64,000 nucleotides of DNA, taken from positions 434,001 through 498,000 of the forward strand of contig NZ_JAQSLN010000001.1 of the NCBI RefSeq assembly GCF_028649655.1. Reading direction: 5' to 3'. Positions 41,921-50,565 of this stretch are shown in pieces. The DNA is from Halobacteriovorax sp. GB3 (GTDB taxonomy: Bacteria; Bdellovibrionota; Bacteriovoracia; Bacteriovoracales; Bacteriovoracaceae). Made by a program: the position numbers and the translations under genes. Each line of letters starts with the position of its first letter. Within the stretch, counting starts at the first letter, position 1. The notes under the pieces are model-generated. The model worked only from the letters and a program-made list of their open reading frames with translations, ran no database searches and had not been told where the DNA came from.

Positions 41921-42782
41921 TGGTCATTTCCTTGATTGTTTCCTTAGGAGTCTTTCCCGTGGTGATAATTCTTTTATCATAGTTGTTAACGAGCGAGAGG
42001 ATCTCTTCAGATGGGCTAAGTTTTGATTTCTTATTTGGTCCCTGTCCACTGAGAACTTCTTCGTGATTGACGACAAGTTCGATAATCGCTTGAGTTACCC
42101 AAGGTTTATCTTTTAAAACTTCAACAGCATCTTTGACGTGGAAACCATAAAGCCTCTTATCATCAGTACCATACTCGGTACGAGGTTTTTTAAATAGGGC
42201 CTGGTCTTCTTTTGGCATTCTTGCAATTCCGACATCATGAATGAGAGCAGCTGTTGCGATGTTGTCGATTTCTTCATCAGGAAGTTTACATTTTTCAGCA
42301 AGCTTTGTTGAAAGGGCCGAGACATTGAGTGAGTGCTTAATAATTAAATCAGCATCAGATGCCTTTTTACCAAAAATCTTTTTAAGTGCATCAGGATTGC
42401 CGGCAATCACTTGTCGCAGACTTTTTGCTGCATTTTGAGTCATTCTATATGAACTTTCACTCTCTGGATCTTTTTGCATTCTTTCAACAGCTGTTCCACA
42501 AGCTCCTTCTACAAGATTCACTTTCTCGTCAACAGTCGCTGTTGGAGAGTTCATCGTTTCTTGAAGAAGATTATCGAGAAATTGTTGATAGAGGGGTTCA
42601 TCATTTTCTGTAATATAGAATTTAGCTATCTTTTGCTTTTTAAGTTTGTTGTACTTTTCATCAGCAATTTGTGTGCCTCTTTCCGTATAGCGGAGATATG
42701 TCTCTTTGAAGAATATGTATAAGTCAAAAGACAACTCTCTGTTTGGCTTAACAGTTGAAATTCTAAGTGGTGTATAGCCCAT
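41841..42782 (-). CDS. HD-GYP-like phosphohydrolase with altered GYP motif
   Basis: 313 residues. The N-terminal about 75 (LRISTVKPNRELSFDLYIFF...KIAKFYIT) is a beta-rich module seen before HD-GYP domains in Bdellovibrio-type proteins. The HD domain contains KHSLNVSAL, AALIHDVGIARMP and FHVKDAVEVL. HHE-x2-DG-x-GYP is replaced by NHEEVLSGQGPNKKSK, so the GYP tripeptide of c-di-GMP phosphodiesterases is not intact. It may hydrolyse or only bind a cyclic dinucleotide. Confidence 0.8.
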   Translation of the reverse strand: MGYTPLRISTVKPNRELSFDLYIFFKETYLRYTERGTQIADEKYNKLKKQKIAKFYITENDEPLYQQFLDNLLQETMNSPTATVDEKVNLVEGACGTAVERMQKDPESESSYRMTQNAAKSLRQVIAGNPDALKKIFGKKASDADLIIKHSLNVSALSTKLAEKCKLPDEEIDNIATAALIHDVGIARMPKEDQALFKKPRTEYGTDDKRLYGFHVKDAVEVLKDKPWVTQAIIELVVNHEEVLSGQGPNKKSKLSPSEEILSLVNNYDKRIITTGKTPKETIKEMTIDEVGNYSLDLINKFKEVLQTEGFLD

Positions 42783-43036
42783 CTTCTACCTTTTGATGTG
42801 AATTCTTTAATAGAGAAATTTTAGGATCAATTGGGATATTTTTCAATGCGGTATAAACGAAACTTTCTAGAATCACAGACTTATTTAGTCTTTCTTTAGA
42901 GAAATATTGGCATACGAATACGTATCTTCTAAAATACAAGAAAACTAGGCGATTTTGTTAATTTTTCTTATAAATTGCCTCCTGATCTTAATAGGCAAGG
43001 GGGAGTCCTCTACCTTAAGAATGTTTGGATACGATA
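42783..43036. other. 254-bp intergenic region between divergent genes
   Basis: AT-rich spacer between the HD-GYP gene and the isomerase gene. It contains a small AGACT/AGTCT inverted repeat (42878-42892) and a CATACGAATACGTATCTT stretch near 42911. No small ORF or RNA signal is convincing. Confidence 0.3.
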
Positions 43037-43702
43037 ATGAATGATAAAGTGATTAAATATTATTTTGATTTTCTCTCTCCCTATTCTTATTTGAGTTGGA
43101 CGTGGGTAAGAGAGAATTATAGACAATGGATTTCCTCGGGTTATTCTGTCGAGTTTTTGCCTGTCACTCTTGCTCCTTTAATAACTCAGTTTGAAACAAA
43201 GGGGCCCGCTGAGATTGCGCCAAAGAGAAATTATCTTTTTAAAGACTGCTTGCGAAAAGCACAAAAAAGAGGTGTGCGCTTTAACATTCCAAAACTTCTC
43301 CCTTTTAATTCTCTCTATTGCTTAAGGTTAGCTCTTGCAGTTGAAAAAGAGCGTCAAGTTGAGTTGATTAATCTTCTTTTTGAAGCAACCTGGGTTCAGT
43401 CATTGGATATGGAAGATGAGGATGTTCTTCTAACTCTCTTATTAGAAAACCAATTTGATGGTCAAGCTCTGATGGATAAAGTTACTGATAAAGAAATAAG
43501 AAGAGAATTGAAGACGAATGTTAATGAGGCCAAAAAGAGTGGGGCCTTCGGTGTTCCTACATTCATTGTTGGCGATGAACTCTTTTGGGGGGATGATTCA
43601 AAGGCGGATCTTGAACTGCATCTTTTTAATAATGATCTTTACAATAAAAACCAATATCAACAATTTGTAACAAATTATCCCTTTAGAGGGGAAAAGGAAT
43701 GA
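43037..43702 (+). CDS. DsbA-fold protein, 2-hydroxychromene-2-carboxylate isomerase / GST-kappa type
   Basis: 221 residues of the HCCA-isomerase group: YYFDFLSPYSYLSW at the N-terminus (the SPYSY Ser replaces the Cys of DsbA), FNIPKLLPFNSL, a helical insert with ATWVQSLDMED, and the C-terminal signature KSGAFGVPTFIVGDELFWGDD. Family members use glutathione to isomerise aromatic intermediates; the substrate here is unknown. ATG 43037 chosen. The cyclophilin gene overlaps its stop by 4 bases. Confidence 0.84.
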   Translation: MNDKVIKYYFDFLSPYSYLSWTWVRENYRQWISSGYSVEFLPVTLAPLITQFETKGPAEIAPKRNYLFKDCLRKAQKRGVRFNIPKLLPFNSLYCLRLALAVEKERQVELINLLFEATWVQSLDMEDEDVLLTLLLENQFDGQALMDKVTDKEIRRELKTNVNEAKKSGAFGVPTFIVGDELFWGDDSKADLELHLFNNDLYNKNQYQQFVTNYPFRGEKE

Positions 43703-44262
43703 ATATGAAGAATTTTATGATTTTAATGTCTCTCATTTTTTCATTAAACACACTTGCAAGAACTCAAGTTGTTATGGAAACAAATTTTGGTAATATTGAA
43801 ATTGAACTCTATGATAAAAAATCTCCTAAAACAGTAGAAAACTTTCTTAAGTATACGGACTCTAAATTCTATGATGGAACAATCTTTCATAGAGTCATTG
43901 ATAATTTTATGATTCAAGGTGGAGGCTTTACTCCAAGTTTAGAGAGAAAAAAGACACTTGATCCAATCGTAAATGAGGCGAGTAATAAAATTGGAAATGA
44001 AACGGGAACAATTGCCATGGCAAGAACTCCAAATCCAAATTCGGCCACAAGTCAGTTCTTTATTAACGTGAGAAATAACTCTAACTTAAATTATGCAGGT
44101 CCTGGTCAAGAGGGGTATGCTGTTTTTGGTCGCGTTATTAAGGGGATGAGTGTCGTTAATAGAATTAAAAAGGTAAGAACAATGAGCAATGGAAATATGA
44201 GAAATCTTCCATCTGAAAATGTTGTTATCAAAAAAGTATATAGAAAAGCGACAAAGTCTTAG
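43699..44262 (+). CDS. periplasmic cyclophilin-type peptidyl-prolyl isomerase
   Basis: 187 residues with a signal peptide (FMILMSLIFSLNTLA) and a complete cyclophilin domain: VVMETNFGNIEIELYDKKSP, FHRVIDNFMIQGGGF with the catalytic Arg, GTIAMARTPNPNSATSQFFINV and GYAVFGRVIKGM. It resembles E. coli PpiA and would help fold exported proteins. Its ATG overlaps the isomerase stop as ATGA, so the two are coupled. Confidence 0.9.
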   Translation: MNMKNFMILMSLIFSLNTLARTQVVMETNFGNIEIELYDKKSPKTVENFLKYTDSKFYDGTIFHRVIDNFMIQGGGFTPSLERKKTLDPIVNEASNKIGNETGTIAMARTPNPNSATSQFFINVRNNSNLNYAGPGQEGYAVFGRVIKGMSVVNRIKKVRTMSNGNMRNLPSENVVIKKVYRKATKS

Positions 44263-44270
44263 TTTCTTTA

Positions 44271-44294
44271 GTAGAGGCCTTGGTAGGCCTCTAC
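44271..44294. terminator. hairpin between cyclophilin gene and srkA
   Basis: GTAGAGGCCT and AGGCCTCTAC form a perfect 10-bp stem with a 4-base loop, 8 bp after the cyclophilin stop and ending on the last codons of srkA. A T-run is lacking; probable bidirectional 3'-end structure. Confidence 0.6.
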
Positions 44295-45325
44295 ATCCAA
44301 TAGTCATAAGTGACAATTGATTGAATCTTTTGTTGCTGAACTCTCAAGTCTTGAATCAGTGTTTGCCAGTAATGTGGTGTTTTAAAGTGGGCAAACGCAT
44401 TTTGAAAAGAAGGATCTTCAAACCTTCTTACGACCCATGTTGTGTAGTGAATGTAGCGAAGGGCGCGATAAATTTCAATCAGATTGAGTTCTCTTCGATC
44501 AAATTCACGAAACATCTCATAGCCTCTAAGAAGCTGCTCTCTTTTTTCAATGGCCTCTTCTCCTTCAGCAGGTAGAAGTAACCAAAAGTCTTGAACAGCG
44601 GCACCCATCACCATGTCATCAAAGTCTACGATGGACATACCTTCTTCTTCGCGCCAAATGAGATTTCCCATGTGGCAGTCTCCATGGAGTCGAATTGTTT
44701 TAATATTGTTAAAATGCTTTTGCGATAAATCAAAAATTTGATTAGCAATTACTTCTAAATGAGGTTTAAATTCATCAGGAGTTAGATTGTTAGAGATCAG
44801 GTGAGATAGATTGCTTCTTCCATAAGTTTCGATATCTAGATGGAGTCTATGCTCAGCAGTTTCTCTCTGTCCAATATTATGAATTCTTCCAAGGAGTCTT
44901 CCAATTTGAGCATATTGGTCATCTGTTAACTCGCCAAGGGTTCTCCCTCTCTTTCTAGGGTAGAAGCAGAAATAGAGATTCGTTACTTCATCGTAAAATA
45001 GAGATGTCCCATCTATTTCAATAGGAGCAATAACAGGAATCTCTTGTTCGAAAAGTTCGAGAATAAATTTATGCTCATCAAGAATTTGCTCTTTGCTCCA
45101 TCTACCGGGACGATAGAATTTTGCAACAATATGATCTATTTTTTGCTCTAGATAAGGATAGGGTGTGTCGAGTTCAATTTCATAAACACGATTCTCCATA
45201 CTATTGAGTGCAAGGCAGCGACCTGTTGTTTTAAGCCCTAGATTTTCAAGTGCACTAAGAACATTATCAGGGGAAAGTTGATAGAAAAACTTGGTCTCTT
45301 TGTTTCCCCACATATTATTACTCAT
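44291..45325 (-). CDS. srkA: stress response kinase A (SrkA/YihE-type protein kinase)
   Basis: 344-residue APH-fold kinase. Collinear with E. coli YihE: ALNSMENRVYEIEL, VAKFYRPGRWSKEQILDEHKF, IRLHGDCHMGNLIWR with catalytic Asp and metal-binding Asn, and IVDFDDMVMGAAVQDFWLLL for the DFG-like Asp. In E. coli it phosphorylates Ser/Thr and counteracts stress-triggered death. Single gene with RBS AAGGAGAC. The N-terminal 20 residues are an extra extension. Confidence 0.9.
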   Translation of the reverse strand: MSNNMWGNKETKFFYQLSPDNVLSALENLGLKTTGRCLALNSMENRVYEIELDTPYPYLEQKIDHIVAKFYRPGRWSKEQILDEHKFILELFEQEIPVIAPIEIDGTSLFYDEVTNLYFCFYPRKRGRTLGELTDDQYAQIGRLLGRIHNIGQRETAEHRLHLDIETYGRSNLSHLISNNLTPDEFKPHLEVIANQIFDLSQKHFNNIKTIRLHGDCHMGNLIWREEEGMSIVDFDDMVMGAAVQDFWLLLPAEGEEAIEKREQLLRGYEMFREFDRRELNLIEIYRALRYIHYTTWVVRRFEDPSFQNAFAHFKTPHYWQTLIQDLRVQQQKIQSIVTYDYWM

Positions 45326-45448
45326 TTAGTCTCCTTATTGATGTGAAATCATAAATTCTAAGTGGGCAAAAGTACAGATTTGCGGAAAAATCATTCATCT
45401 TTACCATTGGAGGGAATCGATTGGTTATAATGGAGCTAGAGGTTAATA

Positions 45449-47284
45449 ATGACTAAACTTGCTAGAAAAATAAACAAAAATTATCAGGATAAAAACTATC
45501 GCTACTCTAAGTTTAAAAAGATAGATGGTAGTCACCCTTTTCAGGATGCCTGTCCTCATTCATGCGTTCTTTACCGAGCACGAAAGAGAAAGGGAGGTAA
45601 AGTTGCTTTCTTTAATTTCGAACTTGCAAAAGAAATGGGGCTCATTTCAAATGATCATCCAAATATCGTGACTGAGGAGCTTGAGAAATCAATTCTTGAA
45701 ACCTTTAGTCTTGTCATCATCAATGAATATGATGAAATCAATAATATTCAATTTCCTAAAGAAGATATTTTACCCAATAAATATATGGCCACAAGATACT
45801 TGCAATTGCAGCATCCAAACAAGCAGGGAAAAACCTCTGGTGATGGAAGAAGTATTTGGAATGGGCAGGTTTCTAATAAGGGTGTGACTTGGGATATTTC
45901 AAGTTGTGGAACTGGTGCAACAAGGTTAAGTCCAGCAACTCATATAAAGAAGAAGTTCTTTCAAACGGGCGATCCATCAATTTCATATGGATGTGGTTAC
46001 TCTGAGAAAGATGAGGGATTAGCAACTCTCTTTTTTAGTGAAATATTAAATCGCAATGGCATGTCGACTGAGAGATGTCTTGGAATCATTGAATTTCAAG
46101 GTGGGATTTCAATCAATATTAGGGCCCACGAAAATTTAATTCGACCTTCTCATATGTTTAGGCATATGAAGTTAGGGGAATACTCTAGTTTAAGAGATGT
46201 CGTTAATTACTACATTGATAGACAGATTGAAAATAAAGAGTGGAATGATGTTCCTAAAACTGAAAGGGCAAGATTTAAGTATTTTTTAGAGAAACAAGTT
46301 GAAGTTTTTGCCAAGCTTTCAGCAGACCTAGAGGATCAGTATATTTTTTGCTGGCTCGATTGGGATGGCGATAATGTCCTCATGGATGGTGGAATTATTG
46401 ATTACGGCTCAATAAGGCAATTTGGCCTATTTCATCATGAGTATCGTTATGATGATGTCGAGCGTTATTCTACAACGATCAAAGAACAAAAAGAAAAGGC
46501 CAAACATACAGTTGCAACATTTGAGCAAATTTATGATTTTCTCACGACCAGAGAAAAGAAATCGATAAAAGAATTTAAATCAAGCGATGTTCAAAAGAAG
46601 TTTAATGAAATATTTGAACAACGAAAAAATGAGAACCTTCTTTATAAAGTCGGACTAGAAAAAGATTATGTTGATTATCTTTTGAAGAATAAAACACAAA
46701 AAGTATATCAATTTAGAAAAGTTTTCTCTTACTTTGAAAGGGCAAAATCAATTGAAGGACTTCATCAAGTTGCCGATGGAATCAACTGGTCTGCTATTTT
46801 TTGTATGCGAGATATCTTAAGAGAACTCCCTCAGATCTATCTGGCAAGAGGTGAGGCCATTGACCAAAATGAGTTCATCGAAATCGCAAAATCAAATTAT
46901 GCGACACCGGCGGACCTAGAAATTAACAGCTATCGTGAGAGAATGATCTCAAAATTTCAAAATACATACTTAGAGCTTCTCGATTGCATAGAAACGAAAT
47001 ACTCCATTAGTACGACAGATCTTCTCTTGAAAATAACGATGCGCTCATCTGTTATAAATAAATACGATCGAGTGACGGGTGATTCCATAACTAAGATCGT
47101 TGAACAGGTTCTAAAGAGAAGACCAAAGTTCTCTCCTGAGGAGTTGCAGGAAGTTCTTAAGGATTTTACTGAGTATCAAATGCTCGATCCCGATCATAAA
47201 AAGAAAGCAAAACCTCTTAAAAATCACTCGCGATTTATGAAAGGTATGTTAAAAGTTGTTAGGGACTATAGAGAGGGACTCTAG
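45449..47284 (+). CDS. divergent SelO/YdiU-like protein AMPylase
   Basis: 611 residues. The SelO pseudokinase elements occur in order: GDGRS (131-135), WDISSCGTGATRLSP (equivalent to LQLKGSGPTPFSR), a helix with GLATLFFSEILNRNGMSTERCLGII, IRAHENLIRPSHMFRHM, then CWLDWDGDNVLM (Asn309) and IIDYGSIRQFG (Asp318), matching the HG-x-NTDN and IDYG metal-binding motifs. SelO transfers AMP to Ser/Thr/Tyr of proteins. Much text is unlike E. coli SelO, and there is no C-terminal Cys/Sec. TATAATGG lies 17 bp upstream. Confidence 0.75.
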   Translation: MTKLARKINKNYQDKNYRYSKFKKIDGSHPFQDACPHSCVLYRARKRKGGKVAFFNFELAKEMGLISNDHPNIVTEELEKSILETFSLVIINEYDEINNIQFPKEDILPNKYMATRYLQLQHPNKQGKTSGDGRSIWNGQVSNKGVTWDISSCGTGATRLSPATHIKKKFFQTGDPSISYGCGYSEKDEGLATLFFSEILNRNGMSTERCLGIIEFQGGISINIRAHENLIRPSHMFRHMKLGEYSSLRDVVNYYIDRQIENKEWNDVPKTERARFKYFLEKQVEVFAKLSADLEDQYIFCWLDWDGDNVLMDGGIIDYGSIRQFGLFHHEYRYDDVERYSTTIKEQKEKAKHTVATFEQIYDFLTTREKKSIKEFKSSDVQKKFNEIFEQRKNENLLYKVGLEKDYVDYLLKNKTQKVYQFRKVFSYFERAKSIEGLHQVADGINWSAIFCMRDILRELPQIYLARGEAIDQNEFIEIAKSNYATPADLEINSYRERMISKFQNTYLELLDCIETKYSISTTDLLLKITMRSSVINKYDRVTGDSITKIVEQVLKRRPKFSPEELQEVLKDFTEYQMLDPDHKKKAKPLKNHSRFMKGMLKVVRDYREGL

Positions 47285-47312
47285 TCTTAAGAGTGTCGTT
47301 GAAAGAGAGGGA

Positions 47313-47978
47313 ATGTTGAAACTTGTTTTCTACAGTGGGGGAGATGCTAAAGATAATACCAGTCTTGATAAAAGACTGTTAAAACTCGTCGAAAAAAAAT
47401 CTCCAAGAATCGCTTTCATCCCTTCTTGCTCCTATGATAGCGAAATGTATTTTCAGGATTTCGTCTCTCAATATCGAAAATACGGGGTAAAGAAATTTCT
47501 CCATTTTCCAATTGATGTTCCTTTCGATGCCATTATGCTTAATGAAGTTTTAAAAAGTGATATTATCCATCTCTCTGGTGGAAATACCTTCTATTTTCTC
47601 TTTCATTTACGAAAGGCAAAGCTTCTTTCTAAGCTTAAAGACTTTGTTAAAAGAGGTGGAATCTTAACTGGCCTAAGTGCCGGTGGTATACTTATGACTC
47701 CCGACATTGCAACGGCAGGGTTTCCTGAGTTTGATCGAGATGATAATGACGAAGGAATCAAAAATTTAAAATCTTTGAAGCTCGTCGATTTTGACTTTTT
47801 TCCACATTATCGTAATTCAAAGCGCTATGATCAAGAGTTGCTATTGCACGCTCGAAAATCGAAACGACCTTTGTATGCTTGTCCTGATGGAAGTGGCATC
47901 ATTTTAAATAGAGGCTCTCTCGAGTTTGTCGGTAAGTGCTATCTCTTTGTTGGGAATAAAAAAATTAGGCTCTCTTAA
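47313..47978 (+). CDS. S51-family peptidase (PepE / cyanophycinase-like)
   Basis: 221 residues. The core shows FYSGGDA, HLSGGNTFYFLFHLR and the nucleophile elbow TGLSAGGILM with Ser, followed by VDFDFFPHYRNS (candidate catalytic His). This matches the class I glutamine-amidotransferase-like S51 group, which cleaves alpha-aspartyl peptides. It lies 28 bp after the SelO-like gene. I start at ATG 47313, where GAGAGG precedes and the domain begins; the longer frame overlaps the SelO-like gene. Confidence 0.82.
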   Translation: MLKLVFYSGGDAKDNTSLDKRLLKLVEKKSPRIAFIPSCSYDSEMYFQDFVSQYRKYGVKKFLHFPIDVPFDAIMLNEVLKSDIIHLSGGNTFYFLFHLRKAKLLSKLKDFVKRGGILTGLSAGGILMTPDIATAGFPEFDRDDNDEGIKNLKSLKLVDFDFFPHYRNSKRYDQELLLHARKSKRPLYACPDGSGIILNRGSLEFVGKCYLFVGNKKIRLS

Positions 47979-49092
47979 AAGGGTTAAGTACTTCTAGATG
48001 CTCAAATAATCTCTCTAATTCACGTTTTTCTTGCGCGCAAAAGCCTTGAATCGCACGATCAAATTCTCTATCTTTTATAAAATGTAGGCTATGAGTGTGA
48101 GTAGGTAAAAAACCTCTTGGTATTTTATGCTCGCCCTGAGCACCGGCCTCAAAATAGTGAAGGCCTTTCTCAAGAGTGAATTCAATTCCTTGATAGTAAC
48201 AAAGTTCAAAATGAAGACCCGCAATGTCTACATTAGACCCCCAATAGCGACCATACAGCTTTTGATCGTCGTAGAAAAATAGCGATTGTGCAATCGATTG
48301 GTTCTCTCTTTGTGCTCGAACAAGAAGAATGGAGTGCTTCATTGTTTTAAAGATTTTTTTAAAAAAGTTCTTAGTCAGATAGGGATGGGCATTTTTTTTG
48401 TCGATTGTTTTCAAGTAGAAGTTATAAAAAATCTCGCCATCACTTTCACTCAGTTGCTCTCCTGTGAGCCGTTCAATATTCAACTTCTCTTTTTGCAAAG
48501 AACTTCGTTCTTTTTTGATATTCTTTCTCTTGGATTTTCTAAGTTGTTCTAAAAAGGAGTTAAAGTCTTGATAGTGATCATTGTAGAAATGATATTGCAT
48601 GGAATGGCGATGAATCCAAGATGAAGGAAAATTATGGTTTAAGATAGTCTGATCGACAAATAATAGATGGGCACTACTTAAACTCTTTTTTGTAACTTCA
48701 CTTTGAATGAAGGTCAAAAAGTGAGGAAGAAGCTCTTGGTCGCCAAGGATTTTTGGAGAACTAACCGGACTAAAGGGGATCGCACACGTTAACTTAGGAT
48801 AATAATCTCTTCCATATTGAGCGTAGGCATTGGCCCAAGACCAATCAAAAATATATTCTCCATAGGAGTTTACTTTCAAATAAAGCGGCATAAAAGCAAG
48901 TATCTCTTTTGAGTCTTTATCTTTTTTTGCTACGAGATAGTAGGGGTACCAACCTGTATTTTCAAATAGACATTGCTCTGTTTCAAGGGCCTGAAGAAAC
49001 TCATGAGAACAAAAAGGATTTTTTGTCTTAAAGGACTTTGTCCAAGAATCTTTTGAGATCTTCTCGAAGCTGTGATGGATTTCAATAATCAT
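47965..49092 (-). CDS. GNAT-like protein of the COG3146 / peptidoglycan biosynthesis-recognition family
   Basis: 375 residues matching the family formerly DUF482 (PF04339): NPFCSHEFLQALE near the N-terminus, then IFDWSWANAYAQYGRDYYPKL, SPVSSPKIL, a basic helix RKSKRKNIKKERS, FYLKTIDKKNAHPYLTKNFF and YYQGIEFTLEKGLHYFEAGAQGEHKIPRGF. The double-GNAT fold resembles FemABX peptidyl transferases, which suggests cell-wall or peptide modification; biochemical role unknown. TATAAT lies 6 bp upstream of the start on the minus strand, so the leader is short or the true start is later. Confidence 0.85.
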   Translation of the reverse strand: MIIEIHHSFEKISKDSWTKSFKTKNPFCSHEFLQALETEQCLFENTGWYPYYLVAKKDKDSKEILAFMPLYLKVNSYGEYIFDWSWANAYAQYGRDYYPKLTCAIPFSPVSSPKILGDQELLPHFLTFIQSEVTKKSLSSAHLLFVDQTILNHNFPSSWIHRHSMQYHFYNDHYQDFNSFLEQLRKSKRKNIKKERSSLQKEKLNIERLTGEQLSESDGEIFYNFYLKTIDKKNAHPYLTKNFFKKIFKTMKHSILLVRAQRENQSIAQSLFFYDDQKLYGRYWGSNVDIAGLHFELCYYQGIEFTLEKGLHYFEAGAQGEHKIPRGFLPTHTHSLHFIKDREFDRAIQGFCAQEKRELERLFEHLEVLNPFKRA

Positions 49093-49266
49093 AATTCTAT
49101 TATACTCAAAGACTTAGGTGTATGGCCGCCAAAAAGATGTGGCTAACTCAAAAGAGCTAACTTCATGAAGTTTCGTTAAGGATTGTGAATTTGGCAAATT
49201 ATCTTAAAGTATATAGGTGAGTGATCCGATCAGATAAATGGTTACCTACGAGTTTTATGAGAGATT

Positions 49267-50565
49267 ATGATTAAAAAAACACTTTTATTGCCCATTCTAT
49301 TTGCTTTTGGCTGTGTTCAAAATGGCCAGCAATTTCAACAAGGTGTTTATAACGTCAATAATCCCCAGTCTCCAAGTTACTACGCTAATTTAGGCGAAAG
49401 AGATGAGGAGCCAGAAGATCAATATACTTCAGAAGAAATTTTCTTTTTAAATGAAGTCTCTACAATCACAAAGGATTACCGAACTTTTCCAGATGCTCCA
49501 GAAGTTAATGCTTTCATTGATGGGATGGTTAGTGCAAAGAAGACAAGATGTCACGAAGAAATGGCAAGGGCCCATCGTAAACAGGCCCAGGCGCAAAATC
49601 CTGCTGCTTTAGGAGCGAGAAAGCTTTTATCGTCTTTCTATCAATCTTGTGATGCTTTGGATACGGCCATAGATAAAGATACTCCTGTTGCAAAAGGAGT
49701 TAAGGTTTCAAGTTCATCAAGTGCACCCGGAAAGGTGAGAACTCTTGTTAATAAAGATCGCTATATCTCTAGTCACTACTTACTTTCAAAATTAGACAAA
49801 CAACCAGGTTATCCTGGAGAGCAATGTCATAGTGCTTTAGAAACACCGCCAATTTATGGGTATGGTTCTAGAAAATTACCAAATAGTAGTGGGGATATTC
49901 GACTTCGCTCCAAAGGTGTTGGAGTGACATCTCGATCACAAAGTGCCGCAGGAATTGATTGTTCTTCATTTGTTTCTGTTGCTATGGCCACGCATGGATT
50001 AAAAATGACTCCCGATTCTGGAGCATTTTTTCCTGTGACGACACGCTCACTTGGTGACCTTGTCGATCGATCTCCGGCCTCGCGATCATGTGTTGAACGT
50101 AAGTCTTTTGATAGTTCTAAGTCTCTTGAGTCTGGTGATATTATCAATTACTCAGGTAAGCATGTCATAATGGTCGACACTGTCGGAGAAGACCCTCTTG
50201 GAATTAAGAAAGCCGTTGCCAGTGGACAGTGTTCAGATATAACTGTTGCTAGTTTTGATTTTACTTATATTCACAGTGGAAGTCTTGGTGGTTCGGTTGG
50301 ACCATCACGTGTTCACTCGTCTAGGCACGTCAAAAGTCAGGACTCAATGTTTAATAACCTCGTTCTATCTGCTAGAAAATCTTGTAAAAGTATTTTAAAA
50401 GGTGAAGAAGAACTAGGTGGGAAAGATCTCGTTGGGACAAAGAGATTTTCTGTCATGAGACACAAAACAGAGAATCCAGAATGTCTTTCTGACAAGAAAG
50501 TGACTCTTGAAAATGAAGAGTGTATTAATAGCTGCTACGCTAAAAATAATGGAGCCTCTTCATGA
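49267..50565 (+). CDS. lipoprotein with NlpC/P60- or CHAP-like cysteine hydrolase domain
   Basis: 432 residues. Type II signal (KKTLLLPILFAFGC, lipid Cys16), then a Gln-rich linker and a helical region (about 55-130). The catalytic-like part has GIDCSSFVSVAM (Cys232) and SGDIINYSGKHVIMVD (His299), the Cys and His order of NlpC/P60 peptidoglycan peptidases. Further Cys follow near the C-terminus. The family match is by motif only. It would act at the outer membrane on cell wall. Coupled (ATGA) to the small secreted protein gene. Confidence 0.66.
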   Translation: MIKKTLLLPILFAFGCVQNGQQFQQGVYNVNNPQSPSYYANLGERDEEPEDQYTSEEIFFLNEVSTITKDYRTFPDAPEVNAFIDGMVSAKKTRCHEEMARAHRKQAQAQNPAALGARKLLSSFYQSCDALDTAIDKDTPVAKGVKVSSSSSAPGKVRTLVNKDRYISSHYLLSKLDKQPGYPGEQCHSALETPPIYGYGSRKLPNSSGDIRLRSKGVGVTSRSQSAAGIDCSSFVSVAMATHGLKMTPDSGAFFPVTTRSLGDLVDRSPASRSCVERKSFDSSKSLESGDIINYSGKHVIMVDTVGEDPLGIKKAVASGQCSDITVASFDFTYIHSGSLGGSVGPSRVHSSRHVKSQDSMFNNLVLSARKSCKSILKGEEELGGKDLVGTKRFSVMRHKTENPECLSDKKVTLENEECINSCYAKNNGASS

